Below are positions 7,995 through 20,640 of a DNA stretch of 64,000 nt, one piece after another. Within the stretch, counting starts at the first letter, position 1, and every line of letters begins with the position of its first letter. The notes below the pieces were generated by a model. That model saw only the letters and a program-made list of their open reading frames with translations, was not told where the DNA came from and ran no database searches. Source of the DNA: Gemmatimonas sp. (GTDB lineage Bacteria > Gemmatimonadota > Gemmatimonadetes > Gemmatimonadales > Gemmatimonadaceae); the NCBI GenBank assembly GCA_011390885.1, contig JAABRO010000022.1, forward strand, positions 1 through 64,000. Reading direction: 5' to 3'. Both the position numbers and the translations under genes were made by a program.

Positions 7995-10055
7995 ATGACG
8001 GTCACGCTCACCGACGCCCGCCGCACCATGCGCGAGGCCCTGCACCGCCTGGTGCACGAGGGCGACGCGTGGACCGAGCCGTCGATCGCCGTGTTCCGCA
8101 ACCGGCTGCTCGACGAGGTGGGAAGCGACGCGCGTCCGCTCGCCAACCTGCTCGTCGAGGCGATCGACCGCGGCGTGGTGGACGCGCTGCCGCGCACGTC
8201 GCTCACGCCCGCGCAGTGGAGTGCGAAGAGCACCCCGCTCGTCATGCGCTGGGTGAATGACCGCTTCGTGCAGGCCGAGGTCGCGCGCTGGGCGGTGGAA
8301 GCGTGGGGCTATGCGCTCGGCTGCATCGACACGAGCCAGCTCACCGCGTCGGTCGATGCCCCGCAGCCGGAGCCGCTCACGCCGCAGTGGCCCGATCGGC
8401 GCGTCGAAGCGACGACGGGTGCCGCGTCGCGCGCCACCGCGCGCGGCGGCATGACCGCCCCGCCCTCCACCGGCGGCACGGCGCCCTGGCGCGCAGGCTA
8501 CACCCCCACCGTGGCGGCGCCGGTGCCTCGCTACGCGGCCCGACCCAGTTCGCCGCCGCCGCAGTACGGTCGCCTGGCCGGCGCCTCGAACAGCTGGGCG
8601 GTGGCCAATGCACCGCGCGTGGCGATCGCGACCGCCGCGATCGCCGTGAGCAGCTACATCTACATCTTCGTCTCCGCCGCGCTCCGCGAGCCGGCCGCCG
8701 CACCGCCTGCCGTCGCGTCGTCGGTCGTGGGTGCGCCGTCTGAGGCGCCGTCGATCACACCAACCACCGAGCTCGACAGCCTCAGGCGAGCGCTCAGTGG
8801 CTGGAGCGGCGGCAACGACAGCATCAGCGGCAACGAAATCCCCACCACGTACTCGGTGGCGCAGCCGGCGCGGCGTGCGGAAGACGGCGGCCGTGCCACC
8901 GTGTCCGCCCCGACGCTCGCCTCCGGTATCGGGGTCGGCGGCCAGGCCACGCTGGTGCCACTCGCGGCCGGCACCGGCACGGCGCCATCGCTCGCCATGA
9001 CACGGCTGCCCGCCGAGGGCGCGACACCGAATGCGTACCTCGAGCTCGCCGCGCGGTCGAACGCGCGTGGGCTCACGGAAGGCGGCACCGCCTCCTCCGC
9101 CCCCGCCGCCCCCCGCAACACGCCACTCACCCCCGGCGTGCCGGGGATCACGCGCAACGCGCTCCCCGTGCGCGGCGGCGATCCGGATCGCGTGCGACGC
9201 GTGCAGCCGGCCACGCGCCCCGCGCCGCGGCTCACCGGCACCTTGCCGCAGGGCACGGTGGCACTCGGAACCGCGCCGGCCGGCGCACCGTCAGCGCCCG
9301 GTGCCGTCGCGCGCGCCGGCACGACCGGGAGCAACAGCGCCGCACCAGGTGCAGCGGCCGCGGCGACGCGCGCACCCGTCTCGCGATCGGTGGCACCGAG
9401 CCCCTCGGCGCCGGTCTCCCGCGCGAACGCGGGCGCGCCCGCGACACCAGGCCTCGACCAGCTGCGTCTCGAAAGCGGCCGGCGCATCACGGGGCGCGTG
9501 GAGATCATCAAGACATCGTCAGTCGTGTTCCGCGATGCCGAAACGGGGCTGCGCTACGAGTTCGCGAAGAACGACATCGACGAGATCATCACCGAGTTCG
9601 GCAGCGCGGTGCGCTTTCGCCAGGCCGCGAGCACGGGCAATCGCGCCACCACCGACCGTCGGCTCACGAGTGTGGCCGGGCGCTACGCCGTACGATACGA
9701 GGCGGCGCGTGTCGACGGCTCGGCGGCGTGCCGCGACCTGTGGCGCGGTCCATCGGGCGGCGATGCGGCCGACATCCGCCACCGCGCCGGCGACGACACG
9801 CTGTCGATCGCGTTCGCGGGCGGCGACACGTTTCCGTCGGTGATGGATGCGGACGGCTTCTTCTCGAGCACGTTCCGCATCATGCAGGGGCAGGAGCAGC
9901 TCGCCACCGCGCTCACCACGCGCCTCAACGGGCGCTTCGGAGAGAATGGGGCGCTCAGCATGCAGGTCACGGTGATCGGCTACCGGCGCGTGCAGGGCAC
10001 GGCCGGCGTGTCGTGTCAGATCACCGTGCAGGCGTCGGGCGAGAAACGCGGGTAA
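7995..10055 (+). CDS. Single-span membrane protein, paralogous N-terminus, unknown function
   Basis: 686 residues; the ATG at 7995 has GGAG 8 bases upstream. Residues ~8-115 resemble the N-terminal domain of the previous gene (matching FRNRLLDEVGSDARPLANLL and EVARWAVEAWGYALG). One membrane span lies near residues 209-230, followed by about 250 residues of Ala/Pro/Thr/Gly low-complexity linker. The C-terminal ~200 residues form a folded-looking region with beta-rich character (RITGRVEIIKTSSVVFRDAE) and two cysteines. Its stop is 34 bases from the convergent puhC stop. It ends the five-gene module begun by the vWA gene and may be another substrate or sensor of that kinase-phosphatase pair; this is inference from position only. 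Confidence 0.6.
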   Translation: MTVTLTDARRTMREALHRLVHEGDAWTEPSIAVFRNRLLDEVGSDARPLANLLVEAIDRGVVDALPRTSLTPAQWSAKSTPLVMRWVNDRFVQAEVARWAVEAWGYALGCIDTSQLTASVDAPQPEPLTPQWPDRRVEATTGAASRATARGGMTAPPSTGGTAPWRAGYTPTVAAPVPRYAARPSSPPPQYGRLAGASNSWAVANAPRVAIATAAIAVSSYIYIFVSAALREPAAAPPAVASSVVGAPSEAPSITPTTELDSLRRALSGWSGGNDSISGNEIPTTYSVAQPARRAEDGGRATVSAPTLASGIGVGGQATLVPLAAGTGTAPSLAMTRLPAEGATPNAYLELAARSNARGLTEGGTASSAPAAPRNTPLTPGVPGITRNALPVRGGDPDRVRRVQPATRPAPRLTGTLPQGTVALGTAPAGAPSAPGAVARAGTTGSNSAAPGAAAAATRAPVSRSVAPSPSAPVSRANAGAPATPGLDQLRLESGRRITGRVEIIKTSSVVFRDAETGLRYEFAKNDIDEIITEFGSAVRFRQAASTGNRATTDRRLTSVAGRYAVRYEAARVDGSAACRDLWRGPSGGDAADIRHRAGDDTLSIAFAGGDTFPSVMDADGFFSSTFRIMQGQEQLATALTTRLNGRFGENGALSMQVTVIGYRRVQGTAGVSCQITVQASGEKRG

Positions 10056-10089
10056 TTGCTCCGCCGCGCTTTCGCTCGCGCGAACCGTC

Positions 10090-10617
10090 CTACGGCGTAG
10101 CGCCAGACCCCGACGACGACGCCGCGCGCGGCACACGTCCCGCAGTGAGCAGCGAATCGAACGCCGCCACCTGCGTGGGTCCGAAGCTCGAGATGGTGAC
10201 GCTCGCCTTCGTGGCCGGATCGGAGAGCACGAGGCGGCCATCGTCGAAGCGCGTGAGCACGAACGGCGTCTCGGCGCCGATGTTCGCGAGCCGCCGCTTG
10301 CGCGTGAGCGCGCGCAGCGAGCCGCGCACGAACCCGCTCGTGCCGGGCGCGAGCGTGGTGGCCAGCTGGTTCGCATCGGCATCGTGCACGTAGATGCCAC
10401 CGTCGGCGGCATCGGTGAACGTGAGCGACCGGCTGATGAGCGCCGTGCCCTCCGGTTCCGCGAAGGCGCCGAACCCGAAGAGGCGCGCCGAAATCGCGAG
10501 CGAAAACGTGACCGCAATCAGCGCGGCCGCCATCCACAGGGCGGGCTTCGGCACGCCGATGCCGGGCATCGCTTCGCGACTGCCCGGTTCCGGCTCGAAA
10601 TGAATGTTGGCGCTCAT
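10090..10617 (-). CDS. puhC: Photosynthetic complex assembly protein PuhC
   Basis: 175 residues with one N-terminal membrane span (ALWMAAALIAVTF region) followed by a periplasmic domain. The family is recognised by position after puhB and by the pattern of a membrane anchor, then RSLTFTDAADGGIYVHDADANQ and a GFVRGSLRALTRKRR segment. PuhC assists the assembly or organisation of the reaction centre-LH1 core in purple bacteria. It is the last gene of the long leftward photosynthesis operon, 19 bases after puhB, and converges on the triad module with 34 bases between the stops. Confidence 0.85.
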   Translation of the reverse strand: MSANIHFEPEPGSREAMPGIGVPKPALWMAAALIAVTFSLAISARLFGFGAFAEPEGTALISRSLTFTDAADGGIYVHDADANQLATTLAPGTSGFVRGSLRALTRKRRLANIGAETPFVLTRFDDGRLVLSDPATKASVTISSFGPTQVAAFDSLLTAGRVPRAASSSGSGATP

Positions 10618-10636
10618 GAAGGATTCGTTGCGTGAC

Positions 10637-11326
10637 TCAAGACGGCTGCAGCACGGCGGTCGCCGCGCGCTCGCCCTGTTGCGGCGCGGCACTCACGTCG
10701 ACCACGTCGCCCTCCGCCGTGGCATCGGCCAGCACGGCGTCGCGCAGGATCGCCGCCACCGCCTCCGGATCGGCCAGGCCGCGCAGCACGGGCTGCGGCT
10801 GGTTGATGTTGAACACCTTGCAGTGCGGCCAGAGCGCGATGTACGCGAGCCGGTTGCCCGGCACAAGCGACAGGGCGATCTGCCCCGATCCGTCGCGGAA
10901 CCGACCGACCGCGGCGTTCTGCACCAGCTTGAACGGCAGGTTGATCGACATCGGCAGCACCATGCCCAGCTTCAGCACGAGCCGCTTGCTGGTGATCGCG
11001 TACACACTGGTGCGCGCGACGGCGCGCGCGAGGAACTCCACCGTGCCGATCACGATCGCCGCCAGCCCCAGGCGCATGCCGAGCATGGGGAGGAAGGCAT
11101 CCATTTCGACGGTGCCGAGCGTGCGCGCGAACCACCAGCCGATCATGATCACGAAGTAGCCGATCACGAGCCAGCGATGGAAGACGTGCTTCGCAATGAG
11201 CCCCGGCACCGGCTCGCCCTGCCACAGCAGCCGCTCACCCGGCGGCAGCGCATGCGCGACGCCGCGGATGAACACCGGGGACGGCTCGGCCTGCCCCGGT
11301 GTCTCCGTCGGTGACGACAGCGCCAT
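10637..11326 (-). CDS. puhB: Photosynthetic complex assembly protein PuhB
   Basis: 229 residues, a PuhB family protein with a bacterial PH-like domain and about three membrane spans in the first half (WLVIGYFVIMIGWWF, LGLAAIVIGTVEFLA). The motif VYAITSKRLVLKLG is characteristic. PuhB supports reaction-centre assembly in purple bacteria. Its ATG shares one base with the stop of the upstream H-subunit gene (TGATG), so the two are coupled. The tail after the folded region contains two Ala/Val-rich stretches. Confidence 0.88.
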   Translation of the reverse strand: MALSSPTETPGQAEPSPVFIRGVAHALPPGERLLWQGEPVPGLIAKHVFHRWLVIGYFVIMIGWWFARTLGTVEMDAFLPMLGMRLGLAAIVIGTVEFLARAVARTSVYAITSKRLVLKLGMVLPMSINLPFKLVQNAAVGRFRDGSGQIALSLVPGNRLAYIALWPHCKVFNINQPQPVLRGLADPEAVAAILRDAVLADATAEGDVVDVSAAPQQGERAATAVLQPS

Positions 11327-11874
11327 CAGATGAGCGGCTCCGCGCGCCCTTCCATGGCGTAGAGGTGACCGCCGGCGTAATACGCCATGATGCGATCCTC
11401 CTCGAGCAGCGTGATCTGGTCGTCGCGCTTGGTCACGGGCACGTCGCGGAACTGCGCCGCCGTGATCGACTTGACCAGCAGCTTGTCGTTGCCCCAGAGG
11501 CCGAAGTTCGGCCACTGCACGTAGCCGGCCGGCAGCAGGCGACGCTCCTCGGAGCCCGCGAGCTGCACTTCGTAGTACCGCACCTGCGGCTCCGAGCGAT
11601 CGACCCACACGTCGAGCACCGTGCCGGCCACCTGCTTGTCGGCAGCGATCACGGGCAGGCCGCGCGGATCGGGATCGTTGCTCGCGATCGTGTAGCCCGG
11701 AGCGGTGCGCATGGGCACGATCTTGTTCTTGCCGTGCACGGTGAGATCGGGCGTGTCGGAGCGGTTGGCCCACGCGGCCGGTCCGATGCCGTCCACCATC
11801 GGGTTCCCCGTCGGGATGATCGGCGAGCCGTTGTAGCGATCCGCCGGCACCGCCTTCAGTTCATACTCGGCCAT
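11326..11874 (-). CDS. puhA2: Reaction centre H subunit, cytoplasmic domain (split puhA, part 2)
   Basis: 182 residues corresponding to the cytoplasmic beta-barrel domain of the H subunit, which caps the L/M quinone side and shapes proton delivery to the secondary quinone. Diagnostic H motifs are intact: PTGNPMVDGIGPAAWANR, KIVPMR, GTVLDVWVDRSEPQVRYYEV, RLLPAGYVQWPNFGLWGNDKL and EDRIMAYYAGGHLYA. There is no membrane helix; that part is encoded by the preceding small gene. The start ATG overlaps the upstream TGA by one base (TGATG), so the break is clean and in-register with translational coupling rather than a random frameshift. The symbol puhA2 is descriptive. I recall that a split H subunit has been reported in the Gemmatimonas phototrophica photosystem structure. 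Confidence 0.93.
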   Translation of the reverse strand: MAEYELKAVPADRYNGSPIIPTGNPMVDGIGPAAWANRSDTPDLTVHGKNKIVPMRTAPGYTIASNDPDPRGLPVIAADKQVAGTVLDVWVDRSEPQVRYYEVQLAGSEERRLLPAGYVQWPNFGLWGNDKLLVKSITAAQFRDVPVTKRDDQITLLEEDRIMAYYAGGHLYAMEGRAEPLI

Positions 11875-12071
11875 CAGTGGGTCTCCTCCGTGGAGTGGTG
11901 GGCGTGCTGGTACGTCTTCTTGCTGGGCACGGGCGGCCAGCCTTCACGCGGACCCTGCGGCGAATCCAGCGGATATCCCTCGCGCTTGTCTTCCCGACGC
12001 AGGTAGATGATCAACCCGGCGAAGAAGAACCAGAACGCATACAACGCAATCGACGCACCATCAATCTGCAT
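11874..12071 (-). CDS. puhA1: Reaction centre H subunit, transmembrane part (split puhA, part 1)
   Basis: 65 residues: a short N-terminus, one membrane helix ([16 protein letters not shown]) and the highly conserved [11 protein letters not shown] segment that follows the helix in every H subunit, then a Pro/His-rich end. In purple bacteria these residues are the first quarter of a single ~255-residue PuhA. Here the frame stops at 11874-11876 and the rest restarts at once. GGAG lies about 7 bases before the ATG at 12071. Together the two products add up to a normal-length H subunit (247 residues). Confidence 0.93.
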   Translation of the reverse strand: MQIDGASIALYAFWFFFAGLIIYLRREDKREGYPLDSPQGPREGWPPVPSKKTYQHAHHSTEETH

Positions 12072-12106
12072 GGTCAGCTCCGAGATGGAGTGTGAAGCCG
12101 CGTGGA

Positions 12107-13564
12107 TTACGCGGGAATATCAGCCAGGCCGAACGGTCGGGCCACCACATCCTCCTCGCGTGGCGCCGCCGCCTGCCGCCGCACGAGCGGCACCAGGGCG
12201 ACCAGCGTGGCGAGCAGGACGACGATCTCCAGCACATACACGACCGAGTACGGCGTGGTCGGCGCACTGAACGACGGCCCCAGGCGACCCGCCGCCACGA
12301 GGTGCGACATCCAGTCCTTCATGATACCACTCACGGCGAACGACGTCCCCTCGGCCGTGGCGAACACCGCGCCCCACGCGCCGAGCGCGATGCCGTGCTG
12401 CGACGCATCGCGCAGCGCCATCGCCGTGGACAGCGTGCCCACACCGAAGAGCCCTTCGCCGAAGCCGATGATCAGCGTGCCTACGCGGAAGAGCCCCGAC
12501 AGCCCCATGGGGCCGGACACGGTGATGAGGAAGAAGCCGAAGATGCCGATGACGGCCCCGACCCCCGCCAGCACGATGGGGTGCGTGCCATTGCGCAGCG
12601 TGAGCGCCGCCATGATGAACGCGCCCACCGCGCCCACCGCCATGATCGCGGTGAGCCCGGTCGTGGCCGACACGGACAGGCCGAGGATCTCGCCGCCGTA
12701 CGGCTCGAGCAGCACGTCCTGCAGGTTGAAGGCGAAGAAGCCGAGCCCCGACGCCACCAGCAGGCGCACCGCGCTGCCGCCGGCCACGAACGTGGCCCAC
12801 GCCTCGCGGAACTGCGGCCGGCGTTCCCCCTTCGCGTACGGCACCACCCCGGGCTGCCGTGCCTCCTGCTTCCACAGCGACACCAGGTTGCACACCACCG
12901 TGAACACGGCCGTTGCCTGAATCACCTGGATGAGCTTGAGCTCGGTGAAGTCGCGCAGCGAGGTTTCAAGCACCAGCGCCGCGATCAGCGTGCCGAGCAG
13001 CATCATGAGGTACATGAGCGCGATCACGCGCGGCCGCTTGTCTTCATCGACCACGTCGGTGGCCAGCGCGAGGCCGGCCGTCTGCGTGGTGTGCGCACCG
13101 GCACCGGCCAGCAGGAACGCCAGACCGGCGCCCGCCCACCCCAGCCACACCGGGGTGCGTGTGCCCGCCTCCGACAGCACCAGTAGCGCGAACGGCATGA
13201 TGGCCAGCCCGCTGAACTGCAGCCACGAGCCGAACCACAGGTACGGCACGCGCTTCAGGCCAAGCACGCTGCGGTGCGTGTCGGACTTGAAGCCCACGAG
13301 GGCGCGAAACGGCGCGGCCAGCAGCGGAATGGCGAGCATGATCGCCACCACGGACGCCGGCACCGCCAGCTCGAGGATCATCACGCGGTTGAGCGTGCCC
13401 ACGAACAGCGTCTGCACCATGCCGACCGAGAGGTTGAACATGGACAGCCGCAGGAGCCGCCCGAACGGCAGCTCCGCATTCGCGACGTCGGAGAAGGGGA
13501 GCCACTTGCGTGACCCCACCTTCGTCCACGTCTTCACCAGCGCGCCCTCGACGCGACCCGCCAT
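12107..13564 (-). CDS. lhaA: LH1 assembly protein LhaA (PucC/BCD family transporter-like)
   Basis: 485 residues with about 12 membrane spans, a member of the PucC/LhaA branch of the major facilitator fold. Family hallmarks are [20 protein letters not shown] and [18 protein letters not shown] near the N-terminus and the [15 protein letters not shown] loop. LhaA delivers bacteriochlorophyll or assists LH1 ring assembly around the reaction centre. Located between acsF (10-base gap) and puhA, the usual place in purple-type clusters. A second family member is encoded at 27877-29199. Confidence 0.93.
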   Translation of the reverse strand: MAGRVEGALVKTWTKVGSRKWLPFSDVANAELPFGRLLRLSMFNLSVGMVQTLFVGTLNRVMILELAVPASVVAIMLAIPLLAAPFRALVGFKSDTHRSVLGLKRVPYLWFGSWLQFSGLAIMPFALLVLSEAGTRTPVWLGWAGAGLAFLLAGAGAHTTQTAGLALATDVVDEDKRPRVIALMYLMMLLGTLIAALVLETSLRDFTELKLIQVIQATAVFTVVCNLVSLWKQEARQPGVVPYAKGERRPQFREAWATFVAGGSAVRLLVASGLGFFAFNLQDVLLEPYGGEILGLSVSATTGLTAIMAVGAVGAFIMAALTLRNGTHPIVLAGVGAVIGIFGFFLITVSGPMGLSGLFRVGTLIIGFGEGLFGVGTLSTAMALRDASQHGIALGAWGAVFATAEGTSFAVSGIMKDWMSHLVAAGRLGPSFSAPTTPYSVVYVLEIVVLLATLVALVPLVRRQAAAPREEDVVARPFGLADIPA

Positions 13565-13574
13565 CAGCGTCGCC

Positions 13575-14660
13575 TCACCAGACCGGTTGCACCCGCACGT
13601 CGGCCGGCAGCGCCTGCCGGTGCGGCGTGAGCATGAACAGGCGCAGGAACACGAGCGCGTTCGCCGCCTTGAGCGCGGCCACGCGCACGCCGGACAGCAC
13701 GCCGCCGGCCTTCTCGATGCGGTTCATCTGCTCCGTGTTCTCCCACATCTCCTCGAGCAGCGCCCAGAACTTCGGGTTGTCCGTGTCGATCGTCTCGGGG
13801 AAGCACTGGCGGCTGATGAGGTTGGTCAGCGTGATGACCTCCTTGTCGAACACGTCCGGGTCCATGCCCATCGCCTCGAAGAACGGGCGACGCGCGTGGT
13901 CACGCACGTACATCGTGCAGAACACGGCCAGCAGGAAGAAGCGGATCCACAGCTTGTTGCGCCCCTCGAGATACTCGGGATTGGAGCGCATGAGCACGGC
14001 GAACGCCTCGCCGTGGCGGAACTCGTCCAGGCACCAGTTCTCGAACCACTTGAAGATCGGGTGGAAGCGCTTGTCCGGCTGCTTCTCGAAGTTGCGGTAG
14101 ATGGTGATGTACCGCGCGTAGCCGATCTTTTCCGACAGGTAGGTGGCGTAGTAGATGAACTTGGGCTTGAAGTACGTGTATTTCTTCGCCTTGGTGAGGA
14201 ACGAGAGGTCGACGGCCACCTCGAAGTCGTTCAGCGTGTGGTTGATGAACCCGGCGTGGCGCCCCTCGTCGCGGCTCATGAAGCCGAACAGTTCGCGCAC
14301 ATCCGGGTTCTTCACGCGCTTCTTCACTTCGGCGTACAGGATGCACCCCGAGAACTCGGCCGTCACCGAGCTCACCAGGAAGTCGATGAACTGCTCGCGC
14401 AGCACCGGGTCCATGCCGCTGAAGTCGGCGTCGAAGTCGGCGTTGCGCTTGAAGTGGTTCTTGTTCGGGTCGTCGCGGAACTCCTTGAGGATCGCGTCCC
14501 ACATCGCGCGATTCTCCGGCGTGACCTTGAGGTTGTTCAGCGCCTCGAAGTCCGTCGTGTAGAACCGCGGCGTGAGCATCGCGTCCTGCTGGGCGATGCG
14601 CGTGCTCTCGTTCGGCGCCTGCTTCACGCGAAGCGGGGCCTCGGTCGTCGTCTGGTACAT
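13575..14660 (-). CDS. acsF: Mg-protoporphyrin IX monomethyl ester oxidative cyclase
   Basis: 361 residues. AcsF is the O2-dependent di-iron enzyme that closes ring E to make divinyl protochlorophyllide. Di-iron ligand motifs are present: TAEFSGCILYAEV, RDEGRHAGF and CLDEFRHGEAFA, followed by FNxE-type downstream regions (YVRDHARRPFF). Length agrees with the proteobacterial family. The ATG at 14660 was chosen because it starts just before the conserved TTDFEAL region; the frame is open further upstream without homology. No anaerobic BchE is encoded in this window. Confidence 0.95.
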   Translation of the reverse strand: MYQTTTEAPLRVKQAPNESTRIAQQDAMLTPRFYTTDFEALNNLKVTPENRAMWDAILKEFRDDPNKNHFKRNADFDADFSGMDPVLREQFIDFLVSSVTAEFSGCILYAEVKKRVKNPDVRELFGFMSRDEGRHAGFINHTLNDFEVAVDLSFLTKAKKYTYFKPKFIYYATYLSEKIGYARYITIYRNFEKQPDKRFHPIFKWFENWCLDEFRHGEAFAVLMRSNPEYLEGRNKLWIRFFLLAVFCTMYVRDHARRPFFEAMGMDPDVFDKEVITLTNLISRQCFPETIDTDNPKFWALLEEMWENTEQMNRIEKAGGVLSGVRVAALKAANALVFLRLFMLTPHRQALPADVRVQPVW

Positions 14661-14680
14661 GCGTGCTCGTGCTCCGGGGA

Positions 14681-15007
14681 TCAGCCTTCGAATCCGACTT
14701 CGTACAGCGCCGAAATCTCGCTGCTGCCGAACAATCGCACCGTCGCCCGCTTGATCCAACTGGCGCGGTACACGGTGGCGGTGCTCTCGAACGTGCGCAC
14801 GGTGCCGAACGGGATGCGGTCGGGGGTGCCATGCACCAGCACCGCGTCGCCCTCGTTCACCTCGACGCCCTGCAGGTCCACATGCGCGTGGAAGTGGTCG
14901 TGCGTGCTCTCCAGGTCCACGGTGCACTTCACGTCCGAACGCCGCGTGGCCACGTACCAGCCGGCCAGCAGCGCCGCCCCCAGCGATCCAACGATCCAAC
15001 CCGTCAT
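14681..15007 (-). CDS. Small membrane-anchored protein between bchM and acsF, unknown
   Basis: 108 residues. An N-terminal membrane helix (GWIVGSLGAALLAGWYVA) is followed by a compact ~85-residue domain beginning DVKCTVDLESTHDHFHAHVDLQ, with a histidine-rich stretch and GDAVLVHGTPDRIPFG. It overlaps bchM by four bases (ATGA) and precedes acsF by 20 bases, so it is co-expressed with pigment synthesis. I do not recognise the family. Possible roles are an auxiliary cyclase partner, an assembly factor or an additional photosystem subunit; none is shown by the sequence. Confidence 0.7.
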   Translation of the reverse strand: MTGWIVGSLGAALLAGWYVATRRSDVKCTVDLESTHDHFHAHVDLQGVEVNEGDAVLVHGTPDRIPFGTVRTFESTATVYRASWIKRATVRLFGSSEISALYEVGFEG

Positions 15008-15864
15008 GCCTTCACTCCCGAGGAAGTCGCGGGCGACGCCGTGCGCGCGCCCGCGGGAAGCAGTTCATACGCCTGCGACCGGTAGAAGCCGCGCTCGATG
15101 CGCTGCGTCCGACCGCTCGTCCACCCCTGCAGCTTCGGCGACGCCGCGATCGCCCCGCGCAGCCGCTTCTCGGCCGTGGGCACGATGCGCGGCGACCGGT
15201 CCCGCTGCGGAAACAGTCGCCCGATGGTGAGCAGCGGACCCAGAATCGGCGTCCACGGCGCCACCGTGTATACGATGGGGCCTCCCGTGCGCACCGCAAG
15301 GGAGGCGAGCGCATCGAGGATCTGCGGCAGGTCGTAGTGGATCAGCGAATCCATCGCCACCACCGCGTCCATGCGGCCATACGCCGGGTCGAGCATGTCG
15401 CCGGCGTGGAAGTCGATCCGGTCCGCCACGCCGGCCGCCTCGGCCCGGTCGCGCCCGTACCCCACCAGCGTGGGCGACAGGTCCACCGCCGTCACGTGGG
15501 CACCGCGCAGCGCCAGATCCACCGCCAGCATCCCCGTGCCGCACCCGGCATCGAGCACGCGCCACCCCGACAGGTCCTGCGGCAGGAAGGAGAGCAGCGT
15601 GTGCCGCATGCGGTCACGCCCCTCCCGCACCGTCGCGCGCACCTTCGACACCTTCTCGTCGCTGGTGAGCTGACGCCAGCCGTCGGCCGCCGTCCGGTCG
15701 AAATACTCGCCGATCCAGGCCCGCCGCTCGAGGTACTTGTCCGATGCGGCGTGCGAACCCCCTGTCAGCGTTCCCTCGAACGACGGACCGGGATCTGGCG
15801 TGGTCGCACGCGTCGCCTCACCCCCAGCGGGGGTGGCGCCGTCGTGCGTGAGGATCTTGCTCAT
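15004..15864 (-). CDS. bchM: Mg-protoporphyrin IX O-methyltransferase
   Basis: 286 residues. BchM transfers a methyl group from S-adenosylmethionine to Mg-protoporphyrin IX, the substrate step for AcsF. The SAM-binding motif VLDAGCGTGMLAVDLA and the family-specific YFDRTAADGWRQLT and VAMDSLIHYD segments are clear. The first ~35 residues are a Gly/Pro/Thr-rich leader before the conserved YLERRAWI start of the fold. Only one base separates the start from the bchL stop, and the stop overlaps the downstream small gene. Confidence 0.95.
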   Translation of the reverse strand: MSKILTHDGATPAGGEATRATTPDPGPSFEGTLTGGSHAASDKYLERRAWIGEYFDRTAADGWRQLTSDEKVSKVRATVREGRDRMRHTLLSFLPQDLSGWRVLDAGCGTGMLAVDLALRGAHVTAVDLSPTLVGYGRDRAEAAGVADRIDFHAGDMLDPAYGRMDAVVAMDSLIHYDLPQILDALASLAVRTGGPIVYTVAPWTPILGPLLTIGRLFPQRDRSPRIVPTAEKRLRGAIAASPKLQGWTSGRTQRIERGFYRSQAYELLPAGARTASPATSSGVKA

Positions 15865-15865
15865 C

Positions 15866-20629
<4,764 letters not shown>

Positions 20630-20640
<11 letters not shown>

